Shown piece after piece: positions 48,247 to 58,951 of a stretch of 64,000 nucleotides of DNA. Position 1 is the stretch's first letter. The number at the start of each line of letters is the position of its first letter. Position numbers and translations under genes: made by a program. The stretch is from Pseudomonas peli (lineage in GTDB: Bacteria > Pseudomonadota > Gammaproteobacteria > Pseudomonadales > Pseudomonadaceae), in the NCBI RefSeq assembly GCF_900099645.1, contig NZ_FMTL01000001.1:248001-312000 (forward strand). The letters run 5' to 3'. The notes beneath the pieces are model-generated. The model searched no databases, had not been told where the DNA came from, and saw nothing but the letters and a program-made list of their open reading frames with translations.

Positions 48247-51015
48247 TCACTCTTCGCTGATTGGGCTTTCGTCAGCTGCGGCTTCGGGTGCATTACCTGC
48301 ATCCGCAACTGCGCCGTCAACACCCTCTTCGCCTTCCAGCAGCTCTTCGTCGTCTTCAGCCGAGGGCTCCTGCACACGCTCAAGACCCACCAGGGTTTCA
48401 TCCTTGGCCAGCTTGATCAGGGTCACGCCCTGGGTGTTGCGACCGAGGCTGGAGACTTCGCTGACGCGGGTGCGTACCAGGGTGCCCTGGTCGGAAATCA
48501 GCATGATTTCCTCGCCTTCAAGCACCTGCACGGCGCCGACCAACTTGCCGTTACGCTCGTTGCTGACCATGGCGATCACGCCCTGGCCGCCACGACCGCG
48601 ACGCGGGAACTCGGCCATCGCAGTGCGCTTACCGTAGCCACGCTCGGAAGCGGTGAGAATCTGCGCGTCGGCTTCAGGAATCAGCATGGAGATGATTTCC
48701 TGACCTTCCGGCAGACGCATACCACGCACACCGCGAGCGGTACGACCCATGGTGCGGACCTTGCTTTCCTTGAAGCGAATAACCTTGCCGCCGTCGGAGA
48801 ACATCATCACTTCGCGGGCGCCGTCAGTTACGGCAGCGGAGATCAGGGTGTCATCTTCGTCCAGCTTGAGGGCGATCAGGCCCGAGCTGCGCGGACGGCT
48901 GAACTGCACCAGCGGCGTCTTCTTCACAGTACCTTTGGCCGTAGCCATAAAGATGTAGGCACCGGTCGGTTCATCCGGGGTCTCGTCGTCGGCGTCATCG
49001 CCTTCGGCCAGGTCTTCGACTTCTTCAGCCTCGACCACTACGCCTTCGATATCGTCCGGCTCGTCGCCTTCCGGCGCCTGCTGACGCAGCGCTTCCAGGT
49101 CGACCTGGAGCATGGCGGTAATGCGCTCGCCGTCGTCCAGCGGCAACAGGTTGACCAGCGGACGACCACGGGCGGCGCGCGAGGCCTCCGGAATTTCGTA
49201 GGTCTTCAGCCAGTACACCTTGCCCTTGCTGGAAAACAGCAACAGAGTGGCGTGACTGTTGGCGACCAACAGGTGCTCGATGTAGTCCTCATCCTTCACG
49301 CCGGTGGCCGACTTGCCCTTACCGCCGCGACGCTGCGCCTGGTAGGCATGCAGCGGCTGGCTCTTGGCATAACCACTGTGGGAAATGGTGACCACACGCT
49401 CTTCTTCGGTGATCAGGTCAGCCAGGCTCAGATCCAGGCGGTTGTCGAGAATCTCGGTGCGGCGCGCATCGCCGAACTCGGCTTTGACCGCTTCCAGTTC
49501 TTCGCGGATCACTTCCATCAGACGCGTGGCGCTGGTGAGAATGCGGATCAGCTCGCCAATCTGAGTGAGGATTTCCTGGTATTCGGCCAGCAGTTTTTCA
49601 TGCTCAAGACCGGTCAAACGGTGCAGACGCAGCTCGAGAATGGCCTGGGCTTGTTCCGGCGAGAGGAAATACTTGCCGTCACGCAGGCCGTATTGCGGAT
49701 CGAGATCGTCCGGACGGCAGGCGTCGGCACCGGCGCGCTCGACCATGGTTTCCACTGCACTGGACTCCCAGGGCGTGGCGATCAGCGCTAGCTTGGCTTC
49801 GGCCGGGGTCGGCGAGGCCTTGATCAGAGCGATGACCGGGTCGATGTTGGACAGGGCAACCGCCTGTCCTTCAAGGATATGGCCACGTTCACGGGCCTTG
49901 CGCAGCTCAAATACGGTGCGGCGGGTGACCACTTCACGGCGGTGCAGAATAAAGGCTTCGAGCATGTCCTTGAGGTTAAGGACCTTCGGCTGGCCGTCGA
50001 TCAGCGCCACCACGTTGATACCGAACACACACTGCATCTGGGTCTGGGCGTAGAGGTTGTTGAGTACCACTTCCGGTACTTCGCCACGGCGCAGCTCGAT
50101 GACGATGCGCATGCCGTCCTTATCGGACTCATCGCGCAGCTCAGTGATGCCTTCGAGCTTCTTCTCTTTAACTAGCTCGGCGATCTTCTCGATCAGGCGC
50201 GCCTTGTTCAGCTGATACGGCAGCTCGCTGACGATGATCTGCTGACGGCCACCGACCTTGTCGATGTCTTCAATGATGGCGCGGGCGCGCATATAGATGC
50301 GGCCACGGCCGGTTCGGTAGGCCTCGATGATACCGGCGCGACCGTTGATGATCGCCGCAGTCGGGAAGTCCGGACCAGGGATGTATTGCATCAGCTCATC
50401 GACAGTCAGCTCGCCGTTGTCGATAAGCGCCAGACAACCATTGATCACTTCCGTGAGGTTGTGCGGCGGAATATTAGTGGCCATACCCACGGCGATACCG
50501 CTGGAGCCGTTGACCAACAGGTTGGGGATCTTGGTCGGCATAACCGCCGGGATCATCTCGGTGCCGTCGTAGTTCGGCACCCAATCCACGGTTTCTTTAT
50601 GCAGGTCAGCCAGCAGCTCATGGGCCAGCTTGGTCATGCGTACTTCGGTGTATCGCATGGCAGCTGCGTTATCGCCGTCCACCGAACCGAAGTTGCCCTG
50701 GCCGTCGACCAGCAGGTAACGCAGCGAGAATGGCTGCGCCATGCGGACGATGGTGTCGTACACCGCGGTATCACCGTGTGGGTGGTACTTACCGATGACG
50801 TCACCGACCACACGGGCGGACTTCTTGTAAGCCTTGTTCCAGTCGTTGCCCAACTCACTCATGGCAAACAGCACACGGCGGTGCACGGGCTTCAAGCCAT
50901 CACGTGCATCCGGCAGCGCGCGCCCAACAATTACACTCATCGCGTAATCGAGGTAGGACTGCTTGAGTTCGTCTTCAATATTGACCGGGAGGATTTCTTT
51001 GGCCAGTTCGCCCAT
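48247..51015 (-). CDS. gyrA: DNA gyrase subunit A
   Basis: A 922-residue type IIA topoisomerase subunit. The catalytic tyrosine is Y122 in RYTEVRM, the GyrA-box QRRGGKG is present in the C-terminal domain, and the tail is acidic as in pseudomonads. The quinolone-determining residues T83 and D87 are the susceptible forms ([12 protein letters not shown]), so there is no target-site resistance. It introduces supercoils with GyrB. Confidence 0.97.
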   Translation of the reverse strand: MGELAKEILPVNIEDELKQSYLDYAMSVIVGRALPDARDGLKPVHRRVLFAMSELGNDWNKAYKKSARVVGDVIGKYHPHGDTAVYDTIVRMAQPFSLRYLLVDGQGNFGSVDGDNAAAMRYTEVRMTKLAHELLADLHKETVDWVPNYDGTEMIPAVMPTKIPNLLVNGSSGIAVGMATNIPPHNLTEVINGCLALIDNGELTVDELMQYIPGPDFPTAAIINGRAGIIEAYRTGRGRIYMRARAIIEDIDKVGGRQQIIVSELPYQLNKARLIEKIAELVKEKKLEGITELRDESDKDGMRIVIELRRGEVPEVVLNNLYAQTQMQCVFGINVVALIDGQPKVLNLKDMLEAFILHRREVVTRRTVFELRKARERGHILEGQAVALSNIDPVIALIKASPTPAEAKLALIATPWESSAVETMVERAGADACRPDDLDPQYGLRDGKYFLSPEQAQAILELRLHRLTGLEHEKLLAEYQEILTQIGELIRILTSATRLMEVIREELEAVKAEFGDARRTEILDNRLDLSLADLITEEERVVTISHSGYAKSQPLHAYQAQRRGGKGKSATGVKDEDYIEHLLVANSHATLLLFSSKGKVYWLKTYEIPEASRAARGRPLVNLLPLDDGERITAMLQVDLEALRQQAPEGDEPDDIEGVVVEAEEVEDLAEGDDADDETPDEPTGAYIFMATAKGTVKKTPLVQFSRPRSSGLIALKLDEDDTLISAAVTDGAREVMMFSDGGKVIRFKESKVRTMGRTARGVRGMRLPEGQEIISMLIPEADAQILTASERGYGKRTAMAEFPRRGRGGQGVIAMVSNERNGKLVGAVQVLEGEEIMLISDQGTLVRTRVSEVSSLGRNTQGVTLIKLAKDETLVGLERVQEPSAEDDEELLEGEEGVDGAVADAGNAPEAAADESPISEE

Positions 51016-51258
51016 GAGTAGCCTTGTTCCTTTTTCTGGTGAAACTCCGCGCCGCTCGTCCTGAGTGGTGTGGAGCCTGTCGCCGTGCCTTGAGGCTCAT
51101 AGCGACTCACGACAAATCAATAAGTTATGCCATGTATCTGCGCAGGTAAGAGGCCCATAACAGGCACCCCCGAAAACCGCCGGAGCTTACCACAATCAGT
51201 GCGTCGCACCTATCCCCAGCGCCGCCCTACCGACTAGGTGTGCGCACCCGCAGAAAAC

Positions 51259-52335
51259 TCAGTGCAGGCGCTTGCGGCACATCAATTGCGCCATTTTTTC
51301 CGCATCCGGACGATCAACCACACCCTTCTCGGTGACGATAAAATCGATCAGGGCCGCCGGGGTCACATCGAATACCGGATTGAGCGCTTCGATCCCGCCA
51401 GCGATGCGCTTGCCGCCCAGCTCCAGCAGCTCGTTAGCATCGCGCTCTTCCAGCACGATATCGTCGCCATGCTCCATGGCCATGTCGATGGTCGAGCTGG
51501 GAGCGACCACCATAAAGCGCACGCCATGGTGCATGGCGTTCACCGCCAGCTGATAGGTGCCGATCTTGTTCGCCACATCGCCATTGGCAGCAATGCGGTC
51601 CGCCCCAACGATGACCCAGGTGATACCACGGGTTTTCATCAGGTGCGCAGCAGCCGAATCGACATTGACCGTCACCGGGATGCCGTCAGCCGCCAGCTCC
51701 CAGGCAGTCAGGCGCGAGCCCTGCAGCCAGGGCCGGGTTTCGTCGGCATATACCCGCTCAAGCAAACCCTCATGAAAAGCCGCGCGAATCACCCCCAACG
51801 CCGTACCGAAGCCGCCTGTGGCCAGGGCGCCGGCATTGCAATGGGTCAGCAGGTTCTGCTGATTGCCCTGGTGCTTGCGGATCAGATCGACGCCCAGCTG
51901 GGCCATGGTCAGATTGGCTTCACGATCACTTTGATGAATGCCGATGGCTTCGGCCTCCAACAGCGCCAGCGGGTTGTCATGGCTTTTCAGCCGACCCAGC
52001 CGCTCACGCATGCGCTCAAGCGCCCAGAACAGATTGACCGCTGTCGGGCGCGATGCAGCCAGCAGGTCGAAATCCGCCTGCAATGCCGCTCGCCAGTCGC
52101 CGCCGTCCTGCAGACGAGCCCTTACAGCCAGGACAATCGCATAGGCCGCGCTGATGCCGATGGCCGGCGCGCCGCGCACCACCATGCTACGGATCGCCTC
52201 GGCGACATCCGCAACCGAGTGATAGCTCAGCCAGGTTTCCTCGAAAGGCAGCGCGCGCTGATCCAGCAAGTGCAGAGCGCCGTCACGCCACTCGATGGCC
52301 CTGACCTTCTCTGCCGCTAGCAGTTGCTCGCGCAT
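51259..52335 (-). CDS. mtnA: S-methyl-5-thioribose-1-phosphate isomerase
   Basis: A 358-residue MtnA, the isomerase of the methionine salvage route. Family motifs include [29 protein letters not shown] (catalytic Cys) and [17 protein letters not shown] with the catalytic Asp. The ATG at 52335 has a GGAGG box six bases before it; the longer frame has no such site. It is divergent from an MTA/SAH deaminase-like gene, with which it shares methylthioadenosine metabolism. Confidence 0.95.
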   Translation of the reverse strand: MREQLLAAEKVRAIEWRDGALHLLDQRALPFEETWLSYHSVADVAEAIRSMVVRGAPAIGISAAYAIVLAVRARLQDGGDWRAALQADFDLLAASRPTAVNLFWALERMRERLGRLKSHDNPLALLEAEAIGIHQSDREANLTMAQLGVDLIRKHQGNQQNLLTHCNAGALATGGFGTALGVIRAAFHEGLLERVYADETRPWLQGSRLTAWELAADGIPVTVNVDSAAAHLMKTRGITWVIVGADRIAANGDVANKIGTYQLAVNAMHHGVRFMVVAPSSTIDMAMEHGDDIVLEERDANELLELGGKRIAGGIEALNPVFDVTPAALIDFIVTEKGVVDRPDAEKMAQLMCRKRLH

Positions 52336-52472
52336 GACACACCTCCGCCGGAAAAAGCCGACCATTATACGCACAGCACTGCGCACATCGCGCCAGATCA
52401 GCTGCATGCAGCTTCAAGCCTAGGGCGTTCCCCTATAAACTCGCCACTCTACTGACTGCCGGAAGCCTTCCC

Positions 52473-53792
52473 ATGCCCCAAGCTCCGCTCGATTTGCTGC
52501 TACTGCCCACCTGGCTGGTCCCGGTCGAGCCAGCTGGCGTGGTGCTGCTGGAGCACGGCCTGGGCATCCGCGACGGGCGCATCGCACTGATCGCACCGCG
52601 CGCTGAAGCGCTTAAACACGCAGCCCTGCAGGTGCTTGAGTTGCCCGGACGACTGCTCACGCCAGGCCTGGTAAACGCCCATGGGCATGCGGCAATGACC
52701 CTGTTCCGCGGCCTGGCCGATGATCTGCCGCTGATGACCTGGCTGGAGAAGCACATCTGGCCGGCTGAGGCCAAATGGGTCAACGAGCAGTTTGTGCAGG
52801 ATGGCACCGAGCTGGCCATCGCCGAACAGCTCAAGGGTGGCATTACCTGCTTCTCCGACATGTATTTCTTCCCGGAAACCGCCAGCCAGCTGGTGCACAG
52901 CAGCGGCATCCGCGGGCAGATCACCATTCCGGTACTGGATTTTCCGATTCCCGGCGCCCGCGACGCTGACGAAGCGCTGCGCAAAGGCCTGAATCTGTTC
53001 GACGACCTAAAGCACCACCCGCGCCTGAGCGTCGCCTTCGGCCCGCATGCGCCCTACACGGTGAGTGACGACAAGCTAGAAAACATCCGCATGCTCGCCG
53101 AAGAGCTGGACGCCGGCATTCATATGCACGTGCACGAAACCGCCTTCGAAGTGCAGCAGAGCCTGGAGCAGCGCGGTGAGCGGCCACTGGCGCGCCTGGC
53201 GCGCCTTGACCTGCTCGGCCCGCGCTTCCAGGCCGTGCACATGACCCAGATTAATGATGAAGACCTGGCCATGCTGGTGGAAAGTAACAGCAGCGTGATC
53301 CATTGCCCGGAGTCCAACCTCAAGCTGGCCAGCGGCTTTTGCCCGGTGGAAAAACTCTGGCAAGCCGAGGTCAACGTCGCCATCGGTACCGATGGCGCAG
53401 CGAGCAACAATGATCTCGATCTGCTCGGCGAAACCCGCACCGCCGCCCTGCTAGCCAAGGCCGTTGCCGGCTCGGCCACGGCCCTGGATGCTCACCGCGC
53501 GCTGCGCATGACCACCCTCAACGGCGCCCGCGCTTTGGGTCTGGATGCGCAAATCGGCTCGCTGGAACTGGGCAAGGCGGCCGATATCGCCGTATTCAAC
53601 CTCTCCGGCCTGGCCCAGCAACCAGTTTATGACCCGGTTTCGCAGCTGATCTATGCAGGTGGCCGCGCCTGCGTCGAACACCTGTGGGTCGGCGGCAAAC
53701 AATTGCTCGACGGCGGCCAACTGACGCGCCTGGACGAACAACGGATCATCGCCAATGCCCGCGCCTGGGGCGCGAAGATTGCCGGCAAGTGA
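52473..53792 (+). CDS. TRZ/ATZ-type amidohydrolase, probable methylthioadenosine/SAH deaminase
   Basis: A 439-residue amidohydrolase: HGHAA (metal site in NAHGHAAM), [19 protein letters not shown] and [13 protein letters not shown]. This arrangement is that of the MTA/SAH deaminase (MtaD) subgroup. In Pseudomonas this enzyme deaminates methylthioadenosine so that the product can be salvaged through MtnA, encoded divergently. The alternatives are other aminohydrolases of the TRZ/ATZ set; the location supports MtaD. Confidence 0.88.
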   Translation: MPQAPLDLLLLPTWLVPVEPAGVVLLEHGLGIRDGRIALIAPRAEALKHAALQVLELPGRLLTPGLVNAHGHAAMTLFRGLADDLPLMTWLEKHIWPAEAKWVNEQFVQDGTELAIAEQLKGGITCFSDMYFFPETASQLVHSSGIRGQITIPVLDFPIPGARDADEALRKGLNLFDDLKHHPRLSVAFGPHAPYTVSDDKLENIRMLAEELDAGIHMHVHETAFEVQQSLEQRGERPLARLARLDLLGPRFQAVHMTQINDEDLAMLVESNSSVIHCPESNLKLASGFCPVEKLWQAEVNVAIGTDGAASNNDLDLLGETRTAALLAKAVAGSATALDAHRALRMTTLNGARALGLDAQIGSLELGKAADIAVFNLSGLAQQPVYDPVSQLIYAGGRACVEHLWVGGKQLLDGGQLTRLDEQRIIANARAWGAKIAGK

Positions 53793-53835
53793 CAGCCAGC
53801 CCAGAGAATTCGGGCACTGCGACAAACTGACATAC

Positions 53836-53860
53836 ATTGGACGCATAACAGGCGTCCAAT
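53836..53860. other. Strong hairpin between mtaD-like gene and ubiG
   Basis: ATTGGACGC and GCGTCCAAT form a perfect 9-bp stem around a 7-base loop. No T tract follows. It may be a weak terminator, an mRNA stabiliser or a protein site. Confidence 0.4.
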
Positions 53861-53917
53861 CCACCCGGCGAAGCTGGCAACATGAGTCTCCCGCCGCCGC
53901 CTGATTCAGGGATTTAT

Positions 53918-54616
53918 ATGAGCAACGTCGACCGCGCCGAAATCGCCAAATTTGAAGCCCTTGCCCACCGCTGGTGGGACCGTGAAAGCGAATTCAAACC
54001 GCTGCATGACATCAACCCGCTGCGCGTCAACTGGATCGACGAACGCGTCGGCCTGGCCGGCAAGAAAGTGCTCGACGTTGGCTGCGGCGGTGGCATTCTC
54101 AGCGAATCCATGGCCCAGCGCGGCGCCAGCGTCACCGGCATCGACATGGGCGAAGCACCGCTGGCAGTAGCCCAGCTGCACCAGCTGGAGTCCGGCGTCA
54201 GCGTCGAATACCGGCAGATCACTGCTGAAGCCCTGGCTGAAGAAATGCCAGAACAGTTCGACGTGGTCACCTGCCTGGAAATGCTTGAGCACGTACCCGA
54301 CCCGGCGTCGGTGATCCGCGCCTGCTACCGCATGGTCAAGCCTGGCGGCCAGGTGTTCTTCTCCACCATCAACCGTAACCCCAAGGCCTACCTGTTCGCC
54401 ATCATCGGTGCGGAGTACGTGATGCGCCTGCTGCCGCGCGGCACCCATGACTTCAAGAAATTTATCCGTCCGTCCGAGCTCGGCGCCTGGAGCCGCGAAG
54501 CGGGTCTTGAGGTCAAGGACATCATCGGCCTGACCTACAACCCGCTGAGCAAACGCTACAAGCTGGAAGCCGATGTCGACGTCAACTACATGATCCAGAC
54601 CCTCAAGGAGGCGTAG
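53918..54616 (+). CDS. ubiG: Ubiquinone biosynthesis O-methyltransferase
   Basis: A 232-residue SAM-dependent methyltransferase that performs both O-methylations in ubiquinone synthesis. [11 protein letters not shown] is the SAM site, followed by [11 protein letters not shown] and [12 protein letters not shown]. The ATG at 53918 (AGGG upstream) gives the length I recall for pseudomonads; an earlier in-frame ATG at 53882 adds a proline-rich leader and is not chosen. It is first of a ubiG-mupP-yciK gene run, now interrupted by a small repeat element. Confidence 0.94.
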   Translation: MSNVDRAEIAKFEALAHRWWDRESEFKPLHDINPLRVNWIDERVGLAGKKVLDVGCGGGILSESMAQRGASVTGIDMGEAPLAVAQLHQLESGVSVEYRQITAEALAEEMPEQFDVVTCLEMLEHVPDPASVIRACYRMVKPGGQVFFSTINRNPKAYLFAIIGAEYVMRLLPRGTHDFKKFIRPSELGAWSREAGLEVKDIIGLTYNPLSKRYKLEADVDVNYMIQTLKEA

Positions 54617-54628
54617 GGCGTGCCATCC

Positions 54629-54868
54629 GTTATTTCCCTGCAGCGTTGCTGCCAGAAAGCCGGCCAGGCTAGACGCTGGCCGCAGACAATGGTTGTTCCA
54701 TTGCCAAGGACAGCAACAACGCATGGCCGGCTTTCTGGCGCAACCCGTAGGGCCGGGTCTGTTTTGACGCGATGCTGCGTTTCTCGCCACTCATTTGGAA
54801 TAACCAAACTTCACGGCTCGTGCCTGACCTCGCGCCAAAACATACTCCGGCGCTGCAAGGGAAATAAC
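54629..54868. mobile_element. 240-bp non-coding element with terminal inverted repeats (MITE-like)
   Basis: The ends are near-perfect inverted repeats: left GTTATTTCCCTGCAGCG at 54629-54645, right (read inward) GTTATTTCCCTTGCAGCGC at 54850-54868, one extra base. Inside is a second perfect 15-bp inverted repeat (CCAGAAAGCCGGCCA at 54652-54666 against 54724-54738) and a CAATGG/CCATTG stem. There is no supported gene. Size, nested palindromes and position in the spacer between two co-directed genes suggest a miniature transposable element or large REP-type unit. The right end contains the AAGGGA ribosome-binding site of mupP. Confidence 0.55.
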
Positions 54869-54870
54869 CA

Positions 54871-55554
54871 ATGACACGCCCAATGCGCTTGCGCGCGGTT
54901 TTATTCGATATGGACGGCACCCTCCTCGACAGTGCGCCGGACTTTATCGCCATCAGCCAGGCCATGCGTGCCGAACGCGGCCTGCCACCGATTGCGGACA
55001 AGCTGATCCGTGACCAGGTGTCCGGTGGCGCGCGCGCCATGGTCGCTGCCAACTTCGCCATGGACCCCGAGGCAGAAGGCTTCGAAGTCCTGCGCCTGGA
55101 GTTTCTCGACCGCTATCAGGCGCATTGCGCGGTACTGACGCGGCCGTTTGACGGCATGGATGAGCTGCTCAATGACATCGAACAGGCCAAGCTGATCTGG
55201 GGCGTGGCAACCAACAAGCCGGCGCGCTACGCCGAACCGATCATGCAGCAACTCGGCCTGGCGCAGCGCTCGGCGGTACTGGTCTGCCCAGATCACGTCA
55301 GCCGCAGCAAGCCCGACCCCGAGATGATCCTACTGGCCTGCGCAAAGATGGGCGTAGAACCTGCCGCCACCCTGTTTGTGGGTGACGACGAGCGCGACAT
55401 CGAAGCCGGTCGCGCGGCAGGCTGCAAGACCGCCGCTGTCACCTACGGCTATATCCACCCGCAGGACAACCCACGTAACTGGGGCGCCGACGCGGTGGTG
55501 GACCACCCACTGGAACTTCGCACCGTGCTCGAACAAGCCCTGTGTAGCTGTTGA
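54871..55554 (+). CDS. mupP: N-acetylmuramic acid 6-phosphate phosphatase
   Basis: A 227-residue HAD hydrolase (D13 and D15 in [10 protein letters not shown]) of the Gph/MupP type. Next to ubiG and yciK in pseudomonads this gene is mupP, which dephosphorylates MurNAc-6P in peptidoglycan recycling and gives intrinsic fosfomycin resistance. The ATG at 54871 has AAGGGA eight bases before it; that site lies in the end of the MITE-like element. The ATG four codons in (54883) would also start the conserved [12 protein letters not shown]. Confidence 0.9.
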   Translation: MTRPMRLRAVLFDMDGTLLDSAPDFIAISQAMRAERGLPPIADKLIRDQVSGGARAMVAANFAMDPEAEGFEVLRLEFLDRYQAHCAVLTRPFDGMDELLNDIEQAKLIWGVATNKPARYAEPIMQQLGLAQRSAVLVCPDHVSRSKPDPEMILLACAKMGVEPAATLFVGDDERDIEAGRAAGCKTAAVTYGYIHPQDNPRNWGADAVVDHPLELRTVLEQALCSC

Positions 55555-55614
55555 AGACGGTTTACCGGACGCGCATCACGTGCCACCCGCTTTTGAATTA
55601 ATGAGGCTTTACCC

Positions 55615-56355
55615 ATGCATGACTATTCCGCCCGCCCCGACCTGCTCAAGGGCCGCGTGATTCTGGTGACCGGTGCTGGCCGTGGCATTGGTGCAACCGC
55701 CGCCAAGACCTTCGCCGCCCACGGCGCAACGGTGCTGCTGCTGGGCAAGACCGAAGACAACCTCAGCCGCGTCTATGACGCCATCGAAGCCGCAGGCCAC
55801 CCGCAAGCGGCAGTGATCCCGTTCAACCTGGAAACCGCCCTGCCGCATCAGTACGACGAACTGGCAGCGATGATCGAAGCCGAATTCGGCAAACTCGACG
55901 GCGTGCTGCACAACGCCTCTATCATTGGCCCGCGCACGCCGCTGGAACAGCTGTCCGGCGACAACTTCATGCGCGTGATGCAGGTCAACGTCAACGCCAT
56001 GTTTATGCTCACCAGCACCCTGCTGCCGCTGCTCAAGTTGTCGGCAGACGCCTCGGTGGTATTCACTTCGAGCAGTGTCGGGCGCAAAGGTCGTGCTTAC
56101 TGGGGGGCCTACGCAGTATCCAAGTTCGCCACCGAAGGCCTGATGCAGGTGCTGGCCGATGAAGTCGACGGCATTGCCAACGTGCGCGCCAACAGCGTCA
56201 ACCCAGGTGCAACACGCACCGATATGCGCGCCCAGGCCTACCCCGGAGAGAACCCACAGAACAATCCACTGCCTGAAGCCATCATGCCGGTTTACCTGTA
56301 CTTGATGGGACCGGACAGTACAGGCGTTAATGGCCAAGCATTTGACGCGCAATAA
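55615..56355 (+). CDS. yciK: YciK-type short-chain dehydrogenase
   Basis: A 246-residue SDR of the YciK family: TGAGRGIG near 19-26, NAS in place of NNAG (HNASIIGPRTPLEQL), catalytic Tyr166 and Lys170 (YAVSK). The natural substrate is unknown. It is usual next to mupP in Pseudomonas. A stem-loop (56364-56390) follows the stop codon. Confidence 0.92.
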   Translation: MHDYSARPDLLKGRVILVTGAGRGIGATAAKTFAAHGATVLLLGKTEDNLSRVYDAIEAAGHPQAAVIPFNLETALPHQYDELAAMIEAEFGKLDGVLHNASIIGPRTPLEQLSGDNFMRVMQVNVNAMFMLTSTLLPLLKLSADASVVFTSSSVGRKGRAYWGAYAVSKFATEGLMQVLADEVDGIANVRANSVNPGATRTDMRAQAYPGENPQNNPLPEAIMPVYLYLMGPDSTGVNGQAFDAQ

Positions 56356-56363
56356 ACCGTGAC

Positions 56364-56390
56364 GGCTACCGCCGGTTTTCCGGCGGCAGC
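56364..56390 (+). terminator. Stem-loop after yciK
   Basis: CCGCCGG-TTTT-CCGGCGG, extended by GGCT/AGCC past one mismatch, forms a 12-bp hairpin nine bases after the yciK stop codon. It lacks a T tract. Confidence 0.5.
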
Positions 56391-56511
56391 CCGACCCACT
56401 GGCATCAGATTGCCAGCAGTCCCGCCAGTTAACCGGCAAATCCTTGCCGCACGCCCGCCTAATTAATCGCTAAGCCAATGAATTAAAAGCACTTTTAAAG
56501 TTATTTTAAAA

Positions 56512-56528
56512 TTGGCACGGAATTCGCT
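56512..56528 (+). promoter_or_regulatory. Sigma-54 (RpoN) promoter candidate
   Basis: TTGGCACGGAATTCGCT matches the -24/-12 consensus (TGGCACG, four bases, TTGC, one mismatch) with the invariant GG and GC exactly ten bases apart. It is preceded by an A+T-rich stretch and lies 44 bases before the GGDEF gene's start codon. No other gene lies between, so it very probably drives that gene. Confidence 0.68.
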
Positions 56529-56571
56529 CTAGCCCAACTATCGCCGCGTACTGCGCTAGAGGTAGAGCTTC

Positions 56572-57498
56572 ATGGCCCCGCACAACCAGTCCAACACCAT
56601 TGATTTCGACGCTGCCAAACTACAGCGCCTCGGCTATGCCGGCCGCCTGCAGAAAAGCCTGAAACCAGTCAGCCTGGCACAGTTGCGCCAACAGCTGAGC
56701 CTGCGCCTGCAGACCTCACTCGAAGCCGAACGCATTCTTGAGCTGTTCTACAGCGAAGTGCAGCGCCTGGTGCCGCTCAGCTCCCTGAGCTACCAGCTGG
56801 CCTCCTGCGACCTGCGCCTGGAGCTGGGCGAGCGCGCGAACCATTCGGCTGGCTATCGGTTGAATCACGACGGCGAATTCCTCGGTGAACTGACCTTCCG
56901 CCGCAACGTGCGCTTCAGTGAAGATGAGTTGGGCCAACTCGAATCGCTGCTCGCCAGCCTGCTGTTCCCGCTGCGCAACGCCCTGCTCTACCGCGCAGCC
57001 GTGCAAAGTGCATTGCGTGATCCGTTGACCGAAACCGGCAACCGTATCGCCATGCAGCAAACACTCAAGCGCGAAGTCGACATCGCCCGACGCACCCTGC
57101 AGCCACTGTCCGTGCTGATGGTCGACATCGACCACTTCAAACGCATCAACGACACCCACGGTCACCTGATCGGCGACCAGGCGCTCAAAGCCGTCGCCAG
57201 CGCGCTGAAAGAAAGCCTGCGCAATGTCGACATGGTGTTCCGCTTCGGCGGCGAAGAATTCATGGTGCTGCTCTCCAACACCAACCGTGAAGCCGCGTCC
57301 ATGGTTGGCGAGCGCCTGCGTATGGCCGTTCTCGGCATCCAGTACCTGGTGGAAAACCGTGCCATCGAGCTGTCGGTCAGCCTCGGCTGCGCCACTTTGC
57401 TGCCGGGCGAATCCATGGAAAGCCTGCTGCGCCGTGCGGATAACGCGCTGTACGTATCCAAGCGTGATGGCCGCAATCGCCTATCAATGGCTGGATAA
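56572..57498 (+). CDS. Soluble diguanylate cyclase (GGDEF)
   Basis: A 308-residue cytoplasmic protein with an N-terminal GAF-like region (to about 135) and a C-terminal GGDEF domain carrying GGEEF at 226-230. The product-inhibition I-site RxxD (RNVD, 217-220) is five residues before it. It should make cyclic di-GMP and be feedback controlled. A strong sigma-54-type promoter precedes it, linking it to RpoN-controlled functions such as flagella or nitrogen response. It is followed by a bidirectional terminator. Confidence 0.9.
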   Translation: MAPHNQSNTIDFDAAKLQRLGYAGRLQKSLKPVSLAQLRQQLSLRLQTSLEAERILELFYSEVQRLVPLSSLSYQLASCDLRLELGERANHSAGYRLNHDGEFLGELTFRRNVRFSEDELGQLESLLASLLFPLRNALLYRAAVQSALRDPLTETGNRIAMQQTLKREVDIARRTLQPLSVLMVDIDHFKRINDTHGHLIGDQALKAVASALKESLRNVDMVFRFGGEEFMVLLSNTNREAASMVGERLRMAVLGIQYLVENRAIELSVSLGCATLLPGESMESLLRRADNALYVSKRDGRNRLSMAG

Positions 57499-57584
57499 AA
57501 CCGCCGACACACAATGGCTGCGAAACATTTTTAATGTCGCGCAGACACGACCCGCAGGGTTGGCAGCCATGAATGGCAGGACAT

Positions 57585-57613
57585 AAAAAAGGCGACCCGA
57601 GGGTCGCCTTTTT
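57585..57613. terminator. Bidirectional rho-independent terminator
   Basis: AAAAAAGGCGACCC and GGGTCGCCTTTTT form a stem with flanking A and T runs between the convergent GGDEF and rluB genes. Confidence 0.9.
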
Positions 57614-57630
57614 ACATCCACCGTAATGGA

Positions 57631-58830
57631 TTACTCCGGCTTAGGACCGCGACCAAAGCCTGGACGCTGACCGTCGCGGGTTGGCTGGCTGCGGCGCTTG
57701 ACTGGCGCACCCGCTGGCTTACGCGAAGGGCGATCAGTCAACTCAACACCTGGACGTTGCGCACCCGGCTTGGCCGGGCGCTTCTTGTTGACATCGCTCG
57801 GACGCTCAGCAACCGGCGTCCCCTTGCTCTGATCCGCACGCGGCGCACGCGGGGTGCGTACTGGACGCTCGCCACGCTCATCACCTTCACCACGGGCAGG
57901 ACGCGAACGGCCCTGATCACCAGCCGCTGCCGGGCCGCCGCCATGGGCCGGGCGTAAAGTCCGCTCTGGACGGGCGGCACGACCCACCGGCTTGGCCGAT
58001 TTACGCTGCAGACGGTCGATCTTGTCGCGGGCTTTTTCCTTCATATCCGGCAAGGCGACCGGCTTGAGGCCGACTTCCTCGCTGAGGATATCCACTTCGC
58101 GCTGACTCATTTCGCGCCAGCGACCCATGGTCAGGTCCGAGGTGATAAACACCGGACCGAAACGCACGCGCTTCAAACGACTGACCACCAGACCCTGGGA
58201 TTCCCACAAACGGCGCACTTCGCGGTTACGGCCTTCCATCACCACGCAGTGATACCAGTGGTTGAAGCCAACACCGCCCGGTGCGACCTTGATGTCGGTG
58301 AACTTGGCCGGGCCATCTTCCAGCATCACGCCGGCTTTCAGGCGCTCAATCATCTCTTCATCGACTTCGCCACGCACGCGCACGGCGTACTCGCGGTCCA
58401 TCTGGAAAGAAGGGTGCATCAGGCGGTTGGCCAGCTCACCGTCGGTGGTGAACATCAGCAAACCGGTGGTGTTGATGTCGAGGCGACCGATATTGATCCA
58501 GCGGCCATCTTTCGGCCGTGGCAGACGGTCAAACACGGTCGGACGGCCTTCTGGGTCGTCACGGGTGCAGATCTCGCCCTCAGGCTTGTTGTAGATGATG
58601 ACGCGACGAACGTTTTCGGCAGCTTCTTCGCGGCGGATCACCTTGCCATCGACAGCAATCGCATCGTGCAGGTCGACACGTACGCCGAGGCTGGCGACTG
58701 CGCCGTTGACCTTGACGCGGCCAGCGGTAATCCAGGCTTCGATTTCACGGCGCGAAGCCAGGCCCATACGCGCCATGACTTTCTGCAGTTTTTCGCCTGC
58801 GGGGCTGTATTCTTCGATTTCTTCACTCAT
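57631..58830 (-). CDS. rluB: 23S rRNA pseudouridine synthase RluB with basic C-terminal tail
   Basis: A 399-residue RsuA-family pseudouridine synthase (U2605 specificity by family): N-terminal S4 domain (EKLQKVMARMGLASRREIEAWI), catalytic Asp118 in GRLDINTTGL, then a proline/arginine/glycine-rich, probably disordered tail of about 130 residues. The ATG at 58830 has GGGAGG eight bases before it. Tails of this sort are common in pseudomonad RluB and may bind RNA. Confidence 0.92.
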   Translation of the reverse strand: MSEEIEEYSPAGEKLQKVMARMGLASRREIEAWITAGRVKVNGAVASLGVRVDLHDAIAVDGKVIRREEAAENVRRVIIYNKPEGEICTRDDPEGRPTVFDRLPRPKDGRWINIGRLDINTTGLLMFTTDGELANRLMHPSFQMDREYAVRVRGEVDEEMIERLKAGVMLEDGPAKFTDIKVAPGGVGFNHWYHCVVMEGRNREVRRLWESQGLVVSRLKRVRFGPVFITSDLTMGRWREMSQREVDILSEEVGLKPVALPDMKEKARDKIDRLQRKSAKPVGRAARPERTLRPAHGGGPAAAGDQGRSRPARGEGDERGERPVRTPRAPRADQSKGTPVAERPSDVNKKRPAKPGAQRPGVELTDRPSRKPAGAPVKRRSQPTRDGQRPGFGRGPKPE

Positions 58831-58951
58831 CTGGGCACCTCCCGGTGTTTTCTTTAGTGATTGGACGACTCGAGTCGTCGAAGGGTCGCGGAGCATACGC
58901 GAAACGCGGCGCTTACGCACGGGTTGAGGCTAGTCGCCTGATCGGTGGACG

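Noticed and set aside
48190-49791. 533-residue open frame antisense to gyrA
   Set aside because: Shadow of the gyrA coding sequence with no known fold or ribosome-binding site.
50740-50800. Possible quinolone-resistance mutation in gyrA
   Set aside because: Residues 83 and 87 are the susceptible Thr and Asp.
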